Shown here one piece after another: positions 25,713-36,074 of a DNA stretch of 64,000 bases. This stretch comes from Flavobacterium panacagri (lineage in GTDB: Bacteria; Bacteroidota; Bacteroidia; Flavobacteriales; Flavobacteriaceae). Position 1 is the first letter of the stretch; every line of letters begins with the position of its first letter. The stretch spans positions 5,022,001 to 5,086,000 of the forward strand of contig NZ_CP119766.1 of the NCBI RefSeq assembly GCF_030378165.1. The letters are read 5' to 3'. Position numbers and translations under genes: made by a program. Below the pieces are notes generated by a model. The model saw only the letters and a program-made list of their open reading frames with translations, did no database searches and was not told where the DNA came from.

Positions 25713-26159
25713 TCACCTAATATGAAATATCCTTTGCTCACAACCTAAAGAGTCCCATCTGGCTTCCATGATAATTCTTGAGAGCTTTTTGAGATCTGCA
25801 TAATTGCTGGGCTTCACGGCATAAAAATCAGCGCCTGCCATAAATGCTTGATCAATAGAGGAGGTACTACTTTCACTGGAATATACAACAATCCTTGTTT
25901 TACCTGCAGGTAAAATTTTCCTTACCGATCCAATAACTCCAAAACCGTCAGTAAAAGGCATGCAGAGTTCTAGAAATATAAAATCTGGAACACCACTCTC
26001 CTGTTTTAAAAACTGATCCATTAGCTGTTCTCCGCTACAGACTTCAAAAATCTCAAAATACGCGTTTAATTCCAAAAGCGCTTCATGAAGCATCATTCGG
26101 TCGTCATCATCCTTATCAGCTAGACAGATAATTTTTTTTGAATAATCATTCTTAGACAT
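25713..26159 (-). CDS. Single-domain response regulator with Glu at the phospho-acceptor site
   Basis: This 148-residue CheY-like receiver has the acidic pocket (ADKDDDD, 14-20), a Ser at the switch position (YSSES, 93-97) and the conserved Lys (VKPSNY, Lys116). The usual Asp before the MP motif is Glu64: FLELCMP instead of xxxDxxMP. The codon is GAA. Such a change removes normal phosphorylation and can mimic the active state. There is no output domain, so it acts by protein contact. I use ATG 26159; an upstream ATG at 26192 adds 11 residues. No histidine kinase gene is near. It lies inside the tRNA-bounded segment. Confidence 0.85.
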   Translation of the reverse strand: MSKNDYSKKIICLADKDDDDRMMLHEALLELNAYFEIFEVCSGEQLMDQFLKQESGVPDFIFLELCMPFTDGFGVIGSVRKILPAGKTRIVVYSSESSTSSIDQAFMAGADFYAVKPSNYADLKKLSRIIMEARWDSLGCEQRIFHIR

Positions 26160-26673
26160 AACATCTTGTTTCTCAAACCGGCATAAAACCATTATCTAAG
26201 AATTCGCAAGCCGATTATATCGCTATAGCCCTTTGTTAAATTTCTAAAGAATCGAATTATATCCCGCTATCAGGTTAATAATATTTGAAGGTAGAAGTTA
26301 AAGGTCTTCAAAACAAACAGAATCAGTAAAATCGGATAATTTAACTGTCGTAAATGGTAATTATATAAATACATGGTAAGAATTAAGCTTCAAACAAAAT
26401 TTTAATATAAAGGATTCTGAAATTAAAGCAGACTGTATCAAAAGTTAGTTGTGAATCATAGAAAATATAACCTTTCTCAGTACACAAAATTTAACATAAA
26501 GATTGCATAAAGACAGAAACATCATGAATTGACATAAAGCTGCTTTATAATTTAATTCAAAAAAAAAGATTTAAAATCATTTAAAAAAAGAAATACAAAA
26601 AAGCTGTTAATTCTAAATCATCAAAAGATTTCTCTTTTTTACTTTTAAAAAACCAAATTTTAATTCCTTCTTT
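26160..26673. other. Intergenic region without recognised features
   Basis: This 514-bp AT-rich stretch separates the response-regulator start from the end of the third sulfatase gene. I see no gene, strong hairpin or consensus promoter. The regulator promoter should lie at its left end. Confidence 0.5.
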
Positions 26674-29070
26674 TTATAATAAATTTACTTTTACACTATT
26701 AATTTTTCCTTCAAATTTAAATGGTGCTTTTTTATAATAACGAATAGAAACCGGCCCGCCTAAATCTTCGCCGACATCAAAAGTTTCACTTGCAGTAAAA
26801 GCAACAGGAACAGTTCTTTTCACTTCTCCTTTTGCATATTCTTTGTCATCAACTGTAATAACAATTTCAGCTGGAGCGCCAGGCTTTACAATAGTGGTTA
26901 AAACTTCGATTTTATGTTTTCCTGATGGTATTTTTTCTGATGATTCTACATTATATCTTTCTATAATCAGCATATTATATTCGTAAACTAATTTGCCATT
27001 ATCCATAAATAAAGTCACACCACCGCCAGAACCTCCAAGCGCATACAAAACTCCCGAAGCATTTTCTTTAATTTCAACATCAGCCACTACTTTGTTGCTT
27101 TTTTTACCTAAACCGGGCGCACTGAATTCGGGCATACGTTTCGTGGTTTCATCAAAAGTCCAAGACTTATAAGGTGCTTTAATAACATCTTCAGGATGAA
27201 TGCGGAGCCAAATTCCTGCGCCAATTGGATAGTCTTTATTCTTTTTAGCTTCTTCATTGAATACTTCCTGAAGTTCTTTTAATTTCTGCGGATTTTTAGA
27301 TGCTAAATCATTATACTGTGTATAATCTTCTTTGATATTGTAAAGTTCCCAGACATCTTTTGTTGAATCCCATTCAGCTAAACCTTTCTGCGCAGGAATC
27401 CACGGATACAATGGTCCAAAAGTGCAGGCATACCAGCCATCTTTGTAAACGCCTCGGCTTCCGTTATTATCAAAAAACTGAACTTTAGATACTTCTTTAG
27501 CTTTCGCATCGTTAAAAGTATATTTAAAACTCACTCCGTCTATTGGCATCTGCTCAAAACCATTTACCACTTTTGGCGCTTTGATATTTAGAATATCGTA
27601 AATCGTTGGTACAATATCATTTATATGATGAAATTGACTGCGCGGTGTACTGTCTGGTTTGATCATTTTCGGCCAGCGAATTACCATTGCATTCTGCGTT
27701 CCTCCAAAATGAGAAGCAACCAGTTTAGTATGTTTAAAAGGCGTATTTCCCGCCCATGCCCAAGCCGCATGATAATTATTCTCTAAAAGAGGACCGCCGA
27801 TTGCGTCTAATCCACCGAGTTTGTCTAAAGCATCCAATTGCTGTTGAATAGTATTCGAAATTCCATTCTGAGCCAGTAATTCACTTATAGAACCATTTTG
27901 CCCTTCGGCACTTGAACCATTATCGCCCCAAATAAAGAAAACAATTGTATTATCTTTTTGTCCATTCGCTTCAAGCGCATCCAAAACGCGTCCTACCTCA
28001 TGATCGGCATGTTCTACATAACCTGCAAAAACTTCCATCATTCTAATTTGAAACGCTTTTTCAGATTTCGGAATACTTTCCCATGAAACCATTGTTTTGT
28101 CTCTTGCCGTTAGCTGAGCATTTTTAGGAATCCAACCTAATTCTTTCTGACGTTTAAATACTTTTTCACGATAAGCATCCCAGCCATCATCAAATTTTCC
28201 TTTGTATTTATCTGCCCATTCTTTAAAAATATGATGTGGCGCATGACCAGCGCCTGGCGCAAAATACAACAGAAATGGTTTGTCTGCAGCGTAGGATTTA
28301 TGTTGTTTCATCCAATCAATAGCATGATCAGCCAAGTCAGTTGTAAGATGGTATTTTTTATCTTTTGGAGGTTCAACCGGAGTAAAATCATTTATTAATC
28401 TTGGTTCATATTGCGAGGTTTCTCCAGCAAGAAATCCGTAGAAATGCTGAAATCCATAATGAACAGGCCAGTAATCAAATGGTCCTGCTACAGTGGTTTG
28501 ATTGGCTGGCGTATTGTGCCATTTTCCAAAAGCTGATGTGCTATAACCGTAATCTTTTAAAACTTCGGCAATTGTAGCGGCTTCTTTCGGAATAATTCCA
28601 GTATAGCCATCCCAATCAACGGCTCTTTCTGCAATGGTTCCGTTTCCTACATGAGTGTGATTTCTCCCTGTTAATAAAGCTGCACGGCTTGGCGAACAGA
28701 TAGACGTTGTATGAAATTCATTATAAGCAATTCCCTCTTTAAATACTTTGGTTAATGTTGGCGTATTGACACCGCCGCCAAAAGTAGAAGGTGTGCCAAA
28801 ACCCAAATCGTCCATTAAGATAATAATGATATTTGGTGCATCTTTTGGCAAATGATCCGGCTCTTCTCTACGTTTGTGTGTACTTTCTGCAAGAGTTTCA
28901 TTGGCAACACTCGCACTTGGCACTGGTGGAAAAGGCAAAACATCCTGCGCATTAATTTTGAAATTGCTTCCTAAAACTAAAACAAGCAGTAAAATTATGC
29001 TGAGATTATTTTGAAAAAAACGATTAAATCTCAAATTAATCATCTGCATTAAATTATAAAACTCTTTCAT
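26674..29070 (-). CDS. Arylsulfatase-family (S1) sulfatase, third of a tandem set
   Basis: This 798-residue sulfatase has an N-terminal signal segment (hydrophobic core about 23-35, INAQ cleavage). A metal-binding IILMDDLG motif (83-90) and the formylglycine motif [12 protein letters not shown] (Cys125) follow. GKWHNTP and WGDNGSSAEG active-site motifs come later, then a C-terminal beta-sandwich domain of about 150 residues. The Cys must be converted to formylglycine by a maturase not present in the window. The enzyme should hydrolyse sulfate esters in the periplasm or at the surface; substrate is unknown. It shares the QDVLPFPP start with the next gene, so they are tandem duplicates. Alternative ATGs lie at 29049 and 29043. 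Confidence 0.9.
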   Translation of the reverse strand: MKEFYNLMQMINLRFNRFFQNNLSIILLLVLVLGSNFKINAQDVLPFPPVPSASVANETLAESTHKRREEPDHLPKDAPNIIIILMDDLGFGTPSTFGGGVNTPTLTKVFKEGIAYNEFHTTSICSPSRAALLTGRNHTHVGNGTIAERAVDWDGYTGIIPKEAATIAEVLKDYGYSTSAFGKWHNTPANQTTVAGPFDYWPVHYGFQHFYGFLAGETSQYEPRLINDFTPVEPPKDKKYHLTTDLADHAIDWMKQHKSYAADKPFLLYFAPGAGHAPHHIFKEWADKYKGKFDDGWDAYREKVFKRQKELGWIPKNAQLTARDKTMVSWESIPKSEKAFQIRMMEVFAGYVEHADHEVGRVLDALEANGQKDNTIVFFIWGDNGSSAEGQNGSISELLAQNGISNTIQQQLDALDKLGGLDAIGGPLLENNYHAAWAWAGNTPFKHTKLVASHFGGTQNAMVIRWPKMIKPDSTPRSQFHHINDIVPTIYDILNIKAPKVVNGFEQMPIDGVSFKYTFNDAKAKEVSKVQFFDNNGSRGVYKDGWYACTFGPLYPWIPAQKGLAEWDSTKDVWELYNIKEDYTQYNDLASKNPQKLKELQEVFNEEAKKNKDYPIGAGIWLRIHPEDVIKAPYKSWTFDETTKRMPEFSAPGLGKKSNKVVADVEIKENASGVLYALGGSGGGVTLFMDNGKLVYEYNMLIIERYNVESSEKIPSGKHKIEVLTTIVKPGAPAEIVITVDDKEYAKGEVKRTVPVAFTASETFDVGEDLGGPVSIRYYKKAPFKFEGKINSVKVNLL

Positions 29071-29120
29071 GATTTTCAGATCTTAAAGTTTTTGATACAA
29101 TTTTTCAAACTTGAGTTATA

Positions 29121-31502
29121 TCAACTTTTCTTTACATAAGTAATTTTTGTCTTTCCAATTTTTCCATTAAATGAAAAAGGAGCCTGATCAAAATAATCTA
29201 AAGAAACAGGAGAATCTAAATCGGTTCCGATATCGAAAGTCGCATTTGATGTAAAGTGAAGCGACATCGCTGTCGGAACTGTTCCTTGTCCAACTGTTGC
29301 TCCATTTACTTTTAATGTCACATTCATAGCACCACCAATTTTATCGACTAGTTTTGACTCGACTTCGATTTTTACTTTTCCTTTTGGCAGTTTATCTTTC
29401 GATTTTATTTTAGTTCGCTGTACTTCAAACAAATTAAATTCATAATTTAAATACCCATATTTCACATAACACGTAACGCCTCCCGAAAATCCTGCAAGCG
29501 CATACAATACTCCGTTTGCGTTTTCAGGCACTTCCACATCCATTGTCACGTTGCTGCTTACTTTTCCTAATTTCGGTGCTGCCGATTCTGGCATTCCTTT
29601 TATAGGTGAATCAAAAGTCCATTCTGTTAAGGGCGAAGAGGGTGCGTCTTCTGGGTGGTACAATGCAGTTGACCATAATCCTCCACCAATTGGAAGGTTT
29701 TTATTTTTTGCTGATTCGGTTAAAAATAAGGCTTTCATTTCTTCCAATTTTTTAGGTTCTTTTAAAGCCAAATCAACCGCCTGCGACCAATCCTGCTCGA
29801 GATTATATAACTGCCAAGTATCTGTAAGTGGTGACCATTGTTTAATACCTTTAGGGATTCCTCCTACCCAAGGTTCTCTTGGTCCTCGTGCACTTGCAAA
29901 CCAACCGTTTTGGTAGACTCCTCGACTTGCCATAATATCAAAAAACTGTGTATGGCGTGTGCCCTTTGCTTTCGGGTCAGTAAAAGTATAGACCATACTT
30001 ACTCCGTCTAATTCATCCTGAGCAAAACCATTTACTACTTTTGGAACTGGAATTTTATCGATTTCATAAATCGTTGCTGCAATATCTATTACGTGATGAA
30101 ACTGCGGTCTTGGCGTTTTATCATGCTTGATTCCTTTTGGCCACGAAATAGCCATTGGCTGACGTGTTCCTCCAAAATAAGCTCCCTGTAGTTTCGTTCC
30201 CTGATACGGCGTACTTGTTGCCCAAGCCCAGCCAGCGTTGAACATATTGTCAGTTTTTGGTCCGCCTAGAACATCTAAACCTCCTAATTCATTTAAGGCC
30301 GTAATATGCTGTTCTATTTTAGTCGGAATTGCATTTTGGGCTAATTGCTCGCTGATTGTACCGTTTAAACCTTCTGCAGAGGAACCATTGTCTCCCCAGA
30401 TATAAATGATAATCGTATTATCAAGTTCTCCGAGTTTTTCGATTTGGTCAATAACTCTTCCTGCGTTAAAATCGGCATGTTCAGCAAAGCCTGCCCATAT
30501 TTCCATAAGCCGGCGCTGAAAAGGTTTTTCTGTTTCTGGAATATTTGCCCACGACGACATCGATTCTGCTCTTGGCGTAAGCAGTGTATTCTGCGGAATC
30601 CATCCCTGCTCTTTCTGGCGTTTGAAGACTCTTTCGCGGTAAGCATCCCAGCCATCATCAAATTTGCCTTTGTACTTGTCTGCCCATTCTTTCATTACAT
30701 GATGCGGACCATGAGCCGCTCCGGGCGCCCAATACAAAAAAAAGGGTTTTTCAGGCGCGTAGGCTTTTTGCTCTGACAGCCACAAAATGGCATCATCGGC
30801 CAAATCTTCTGACAAATGGTAATACTCATGTCCACCTGATGTTTTAGGATGTTCTACATAAGTGGTATTTCGTACCAAAGTTGGTTCATATTGTGAAGCT
30901 TCTCCAGCCAGAAAACCATAAAAATATTCGAATCCATAACCTGTTGGCCAATAATCAAACGGCCCTTTTGAAGTAATTTGTTCTTCGGGCGTATTGTGCC
31001 ATTTTCCAAAGGCTGCGGTATTATAACCGTAATTTTTTAAAATCTCCGCCATTGTCGCAGAACTCTTTGGAATGGTTCCACTGAAACCATCAAAATCATT
31101 CGCAATAGCGGCAATCTGCCCATTTCCTACACGGGTATGATTGCGTCCCGTAAGCAGAGAGGCACGCGTAGGCGAACACATCGCTGTGGAATGGAAACGA
31201 TTATATGAAATCCCTGTATTGGCAACTCTCGATAATGTTGACGTGTTTATTTCTCCACCATAAGTCGACGGAGCTCCAGGACCTGCATCATCCATTAATA
31301 TAATCAAAATATTTGGTGCATTTGGCGGAAGATGTTTGGGCTCAGTTCTTTTTTTGTAAGTCGATGTTTCAATCGTTACTCCCGCCTGTGAAGCGGACGG
31401 AGCCGGAGGAAATGGCAGTACATCCTGTGCATTTATAAAACTAACAGACAAAACATTTATGGTAAAAAAGAAAAACAGTTTTACATACTTTTTAGTTTTC
31501 AT
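29121..31502 (-). CDS. Arylsulfatase-family (S1) sulfatase, second of a tandem set
   Basis: This 793-residue sulfatase has a signal peptide ending in INAQ (residue 26). It carries IILMDDAG (67-74), the formylglycine motif CSPTRASLLTGR (Cys109), GKWHNTP and WGDNGSSAEG motifs, and the same C-terminal beta domain as its neighbours. Cys-type activation is expected. It lies 50 bp upstream of the third sulfatase gene and 75 bp after the first, so all three are probably one transcript. Sequence similarity to the third gene runs over the whole length, including the DVLPFPP start of the mature protein. That shows tandem duplication followed by divergence, perhaps to different sulfate esters. Confidence 0.9.
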   Translation of the reverse strand: MKTKKYVKLFFFFTINVLSVSFINAQDVLPFPPAPSASQAGVTIETSTYKKRTEPKHLPPNAPNILIILMDDAGPGAPSTYGGEINTSTLSRVANTGISYNRFHSTAMCSPTRASLLTGRNHTRVGNGQIAAIANDFDGFSGTIPKSSATMAEILKNYGYNTAAFGKWHNTPEEQITSKGPFDYWPTGYGFEYFYGFLAGEASQYEPTLVRNTTYVEHPKTSGGHEYYHLSEDLADDAILWLSEQKAYAPEKPFFLYWAPGAAHGPHHVMKEWADKYKGKFDDGWDAYRERVFKRQKEQGWIPQNTLLTPRAESMSSWANIPETEKPFQRRLMEIWAGFAEHADFNAGRVIDQIEKLGELDNTIIIYIWGDNGSSAEGLNGTISEQLAQNAIPTKIEQHITALNELGGLDVLGGPKTDNMFNAGWAWATSTPYQGTKLQGAYFGGTRQPMAISWPKGIKHDKTPRPQFHHVIDIAATIYEIDKIPVPKVVNGFAQDELDGVSMVYTFTDPKAKGTRHTQFFDIMASRGVYQNGWFASARGPREPWVGGIPKGIKQWSPLTDTWQLYNLEQDWSQAVDLALKEPKKLEEMKALFLTESAKNKNLPIGGGLWSTALYHPEDAPSSPLTEWTFDSPIKGMPESAAPKLGKVSSNVTMDVEVPENANGVLYALAGFSGGVTCYVKYGYLNYEFNLFEVQRTKIKSKDKLPKGKVKIEVESKLVDKIGGAMNVTLKVNGATVGQGTVPTAMSLHFTSNATFDIGTDLDSPVSLDYFDQAPFSFNGKIGKTKITYVKKS

Positions 31503-31577
31503 AATAGACCTTTTATTATTTGAATCTATATTTTTTTAGAATTTTATAACATATTCCAACATGCCTCTATATTAATT

Positions 31578-33950
31578 CTATTTCAAATCAATTTCCACCT
31601 TATCTACAATTCCGGTAAACTTAAATGGTGCTTTATATGATTTTGCCACAGGCGATCCAGAATCTTCTCCTATTCCGAAAGTATCAATTCCAAAACGGGC
31701 AATAACGGTTTTGTCAATTCGTCCTTCACCAACTAATTTATTGTTGATATAAAGTTTTCCTGTCCCTCCTTTTCCTGTTCCTCCGCCATCATAAGCAAAC
31801 TCAAATTTCACGGTGCTTTTTCCAACAGGAAGCGATTCTTTTGACGTAATAACAAAGCGAGATTCATCAAAATAATTATAGTGATAGACTAGTTTTCCAT
31901 TTTGCACATAAAGAGCAAATCCCGCCGAACTTCCTCCAGAAGCCACAATAATGCCGCTGTCAGATTTTGATTTGAGTTCAATTTCTGCTGTAATCGTGTG
32001 CGATTTATTTTTGGTATTTGGAGAAGCGGTTTCTGCTAATCTTGTTGCTCCTGCGTAAAAAGTAAAATGTTTTCTTTTAGGATCAGACGGAGTCGGTTTT
32101 GGAGAAATTAATCGTCCAGTTCCTCTGTCATCTAAGGGATAGACGTTATACTTTTTAGCTTCTTCAGCAAAAATCTTTTTCAATTCTTCTACTTTTTCAG
32201 GATATTTTTTAGATAAATCAACCGATTCGCTGTAATCTTCGTCAATATTATAAAGTTCCCATTTGTCTTTATCCCAATTTCCCGGCGCATAATCCTGTCT
32301 CCACGGAAAAGTGTGTTGAGTAGCAGCAACCCAGCCATTATCATAAATTGCTCTATTACTGAAAACTTCAAAATATTGTCTGGTTCTAACTGGTTTGGCA
32401 TTCTTATCAGTGAAAGTCGATAAAAAAGAAACGCCGTCCATAGGTTTCTGTTCAACACCATCAACCGATTTTGGAGCTGGAAGATGTGAAGCATCTAAAA
32501 CTGTTGGAAGCACATCAATCAAATGCACGAACTGGCTGCGCATACCGCCTTTATCTTTGATTACTTTTGGCCAGCTCACCACCATAGGGTTACGGCTCCC
32601 GCCAAAGTGAGACGCCACCTGTTTTACCCATTGAAAAGGAGCATTTCCTGCCCAAGCCCAACCTACAGGATAGTGCGGTTCTGTATCTGGATTTCCAATT
32701 TCATTAATGCGTTTTAAATTATCTGCCAATGGAGTCGGAATTCCGTTTAAGGCTTTGATTTCATTCAATGTTCCGTCCATTCCACCCTCAGAGCTAGCGC
32801 CATTATCCCCCACTATATAAAATACCAAAGTATTATCCGCATCTGGAAGTTTGCTTATGGCTTCTAAAAGCCGTCCTGTTTCATGATCAGCAAACGAAAG
32901 ATATCCCGCATAATTTTCCATCAAACGTGCAAAAAGTTTTTTCTGATCTGAAGAAAGTTTGTCCCAAGGTGTAACCCAGTCAGGTCTTGGAGTCAATTTT
33001 GTTCCTGACGGAATAATTCCCATTTTTAGCTGACGTTCGTAGGTTTCTTGTCTTACCACATCCCAGCCTTTATCAAACTGTCCTTTAAATTTATCACGCC
33101 ATTCTTTTGGTGCATGATGCGGTGCGTGAGCCGCTCCAGGAGCAAAATACATCATAACCGGCTTTTGAGGCGCAACTGATTTACTGTATTCCAGCCAGTT
33201 GATCGCTCGATCCGTCATATCAGTCATAAAATGATAGCCTTGTTCTGGTGTTTTATCTGGTTCTACAGCTTTCGTGTTTTCAAAAAGAACTGGATAATAT
33301 TGATGTGTTTCGCCTCCAATAAATCCATAGAAATAATCAAATCCTAAACCTGTCGGCCATCGGTCAAAAGGTCCTGTAATACTGCTTTCCCAGTCTGGTG
33401 TATTATGATTTTTTCCGAACCAGCTGGTGCTATATCCATTTCCTTTTAAGATTCTTCCGGATGTTGCAGTCGTTTTAGGAATCATACAGTTGTAGCTTGG
33501 ATATCCTGTTGCCCATTCGGCCAAGAAACCAGAGCCTGCATTATGATGATTTCTTCCTGTCAATAACGCAGCTCTAGAAGGTCCGCATATGGCTGTAGTA
33601 TGAAATCGATTATATTTTAAGCCATTTGCGGCAAGTTTATCCAATGCTGGTGTCGGAACTGGGCCTCCAAAAGTACTTACCTGTCCAAAACCAACGTCGT
33701 CCAAAAGAATAATAATGACATTTGGCGCTCCTTGTGGCGGTGTAACCAATTTTGGCCATTCTTCTTTGGAATCTTTGTAGGTCTCTCCAATCTTACCTCC
33801 AAAAGGAGGCCCGGGAATTGGAAGTGTTGTTCGATCTAATTCTCCTGAATCTGTTTTTTCTGTTACAGAACTTGTTTTCTGAGATTGATTACAGCTGAAA
33901 AGAAATACAGCTAAAATTACGAGTAGCTTTGGACTGATAAAAGACTTCAT
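31578..33950 (-). CDS. Arylsulfatase-family (S1) sulfatase lipoprotein, first of a tandem set
   Basis: This 790-residue sulfatase differs from its two neighbours in being a lipoprotein (VFLFSC, Cys20). It has a [14 protein letters not shown] segment before the catalytic domain, [10 protein letters not shown] (78-87), the formylglycine motif [12 protein letters not shown] (Cys122), a GKNHNTP motif (Asn where the others have Trp) and a C-terminal beta domain. I place the start at ATG 33950, where the signal sequence begins; the open frame runs on to 34250 but that part looks non-coding. It leads the three-gene operon. The tRNA remnant lies 340 bp upstream. Confidence 0.9.
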   Translation of the reverse strand: MKSFISPKLLVILAVFLFSCNQSQKTSSVTEKTDSGELDRTTLPIPGPPFGGKIGETYKDSKEEWPKLVTPPQGAPNVIIILLDDVGFGQVSTFGGPVPTPALDKLAANGLKYNRFHTTAICGPSRAALLTGRNHHNAGSGFLAEWATGYPSYNCMIPKTTATSGRILKGNGYSTSWFGKNHNTPDWESSITGPFDRWPTGLGFDYFYGFIGGETHQYYPVLFENTKAVEPDKTPEQGYHFMTDMTDRAINWLEYSKSVAPQKPVMMYFAPGAAHAPHHAPKEWRDKFKGQFDKGWDVVRQETYERQLKMGIIPSGTKLTPRPDWVTPWDKLSSDQKKLFARLMENYAGYLSFADHETGRLLEAISKLPDADNTLVFYIVGDNGASSEGGMDGTLNEIKALNGIPTPLADNLKRINEIGNPDTEPHYPVGWAWAGNAPFQWVKQVASHFGGSRNPMVVSWPKVIKDKGGMRSQFVHLIDVLPTVLDASHLPAPKSVDGVEQKPMDGVSFLSTFTDKNAKPVRTRQYFEVFSNRAIYDNGWVAATQHTFPWRQDYAPGNWDKDKWELYNIDEDYSESVDLSKKYPEKVEELKKIFAEEAKKYNVYPLDDRGTGRLISPKPTPSDPKRKHFTFYAGATRLAETASPNTKNKSHTITAEIELKSKSDSGIIVASGGSSAGFALYVQNGKLVYHYNYFDESRFVITSKESLPVGKSTVKFEFAYDGGGTGKGGTGKLYINNKLVGEGRIDKTVIARFGIDTFGIGEDSGSPVAKSYKAPFKFTGIVDKVEIDLK

Positions 33951-34574
33951 ATTTTTAGTTTTAGTGATACGTACTAAATTACAAACATGTGTATTACAAA
34001 ATCTTTTAATGATGTTGCAGATTATAATTTGCAACAAAGTTTTTACAATGGAGCTGATCCCTTTTTTGCAACTATATCTCAGAGCTTTTAATTTCTTAGT
34101 CGAAAGAATTACTATTTTTGTGATACAAAAAAAGAACATTCCCACTGTCTGTTTATTCTTTAGCATTTTAAGTTTTGTACAATGATTTAATATTGAAATA
34201 GTAAAAATTTGAATTTGGGTGCAAAATCGGTGCACTTTGGTCACAGACATTTTATAAAACCTAGTATAGATAGGACTTCAGTGATAAAGTTCGAATCCTG
34301 CTCTCCCCCACAAAACCTGAAAATCTTTTGATTTGTAGTTTTTTTTTATACTGCTTTTCATCTTTTTTAAAGAAGTATAAATTGATTGATTTCCAATATA
34401 GCAGTTCCGTACCAATATTTATTCTGACAACATCTACTTTTTGTATTGTTTAACAAAGTAAAAATGCTAATACATTTTTATGGAAGCAAACTTTATTAAC
34501 AAGTAGTATGGAAAAACAATTCTTTCTTGTTGTTTTTGAATTCGTATATTCGGCCTTTATTTCGAAAAAAGAGA
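33951..34574. other. Intergenic region with tRNA-Tyr remnant
   Basis: This 624-bp AT-rich gap separates the divergent sulfatase and MFS genes. Besides the 34289-34308 tRNA copy there is no clear gene. The promoters of both flanking genes must lie here but no perfect TAnnTTTG box stands out. Confidence 0.5.
34289..34308 (+). repeat. Direct repeat of the tRNA-Tyr 3' end, att-like
   Basis: These 20 bases are identical to 25359-25378, the T-loop and 3' acceptor strand of tRNA-Tyr. The next bases (CCAC) also match after one extra C. The rest of the tRNA is missing. A copy of a tRNA 3' end some 8.9 kb from the intact gene is the classic trace of site-specific integration. Confidence 0.8.
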
Positions 34575-35831
34575 ATGATTGCAAAATTGAATGAAAAAAA
34601 ATCCTATCCTTGGATTGTAGTTGCCTTACTATGGTTTGTTGCTTTATTGAATTATTTAGACCGACAAATGCTCTCCACTATGAAATCAGCTATGATGGAT
34701 GACATTCCTGAATTGGCTAAAGCTGAAAATTTCGGTCTTTTGATGGCTATTTTCCTTTGGATATATGCACTTATGAGCCCTGTTTCCGGAATTATAGCAG
34801 ATCGGTTTAACCGAAAAAGAATAATTATAGGAAGTCTTTTTATCTGGTCAGGGGTGACTATGGCGATGGGTTATGCTACAACTTTCAATCAGATTTATAT
34901 TTTGCGTGGTATTATGGGTTTTAGTGAAGCTTTTTATATTCCAGCTGCATTATCCTTAATTGCAGATTACCATCAGGAAAAAACACGTTCTTTTGCAATT
35001 GCGATTCATACTACCGGAATTTATTTAGGACAAGCACTGGGCGGTTTTGGAGCTACTATTTCTAAACATTTTTCCTGGCATTTCAGCTTTCATTCCGTAG
35101 GTTTACTCGGTGTAGTTTATAGTTTAATTCTTATATTTTTTTTAAGAGAAAAGAAAGTCTACTTTTTTGATCCTTCAAAAAGGTCATCTGTCAGCTATGA
35201 ATTCAAGCAAATGTTTAAAGGATTGGGAATTTTATTTGGTAATATCTCCTTTTGGGTTTTACTCTTTTATTTTGCTGCCCCAAGTTTACCAGGCTGGGCA
35301 GCCAAAAATTGGTTACCTACCTTATTTACCGAAACCTTGCATTTAGACATGTCTCTCGCGGGACCAATTGCAACGGTAACCATTTCAATGTCTTCTTTTT
35401 TTGGCGTTTTAATTGGCGGTGCCATTTCAGATAGATGGGTAATGAAACATCTTAAAGGACGAATTTACACCAGTGTCATTGGATTATTTCTTACCATTCC
35501 AGCATTGTTTTTATTTGGCTACTGCTACAATATAGAAGCTATTATTTTTGGCGCGATCCTTTTTGGACTTGGATTTGGAATATACGACACGAACAATATG
35601 CCAATTCTTTGTCAGTTTGTTGCACCTCGCTACAGGGCAACCGGATATGGTATTATGAATTTTGTAGGCATTTCGGCAGGAGCTGTTATCACCGAGTTTT
35701 TAGGAAAAGCAGCTGATAATGGCGGAATGAGACACGTTTTTATATTACTCTTATTTGTAGTTGTCACTGCCATCGTCTTACAACTAGTGTCACTACATCC
35801 AAAAACTATAGACATGACTGAGACGGAATGA
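34575..35831 (+). CDS. MFS transporter
   Basis: This 418-residue major facilitator has about 12 membrane spans. It shows the NYLDRQ motif in helix 1 and a DRFNRKR loop 2-3 motif (the MFS signature), and a similar loop in the second half (SDRWVMKHLKGR). The pattern resembles the anion:cation symporter group that imports sugar acids and related carboxylates. I place the start at ATG 34575; an upstream in-frame ATG at 34527 adds 16 residues. It diverges from the sulfatase operon, just outside the tRNA repeat, and might import a product of the sulfatases. That link is inference. Confidence 0.85.
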   Translation: MIAKLNEKKSYPWIVVALLWFVALLNYLDRQMLSTMKSAMMDDIPELAKAENFGLLMAIFLWIYALMSPVSGIIADRFNRKRIIIGSLFIWSGVTMAMGYATTFNQIYILRGIMGFSEAFYIPAALSLIADYHQEKTRSFAIAIHTTGIYLGQALGGFGATISKHFSWHFSFHSVGLLGVVYSLILIFFLREKKVYFFDPSKRSSVSYEFKQMFKGLGILFGNISFWVLLFYFAAPSLPGWAAKNWLPTLFTETLHLDMSLAGPIATVTISMSSFFGVLIGGAISDRWVMKHLKGRIYTSVIGLFLTIPALFLFGYCYNIEAIIFGAILFGLGFGIYDTNNMPILCQFVAPRYRATGYGIMNFVGISAGAVITEFLGKAADNGGMRHVFILLLFVVVTAIVLQLVSLHPKTIDMTETE

Positions 35832-36074
35832 GGTTACAGAGAATTGCGGTTATTGAAAAAAAGTAGCTAAACCATCTGTAAGTCTACTTATTCACAGGCT
35901 TTTTTATTATATTTTTTTTTATAATTTTTAAAATCGCATAAAATCTTCACGACATAATTGATACTGTTATCTTACAAAACAAAAAGTATAGCAAGAGAGA
36001 TATAAGAAATTCTGATGAGAATGTTTGCAAGTAAAAAACATAGAATGTTTTAGCATACACTAATCACGGTCTTT

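Noticed and set aside
30365..30776. Open frames on other strands or frames inside the sulfatase genes
   Set aside because: They are shadows of clearly coding sequence with conserved sulfatase motifs.
33951..34250. 100-codon N-terminal extension of the first sulfatase
   Set aside because: Not protein-like, and a complete lipoprotein signal begins at ATG 33950.
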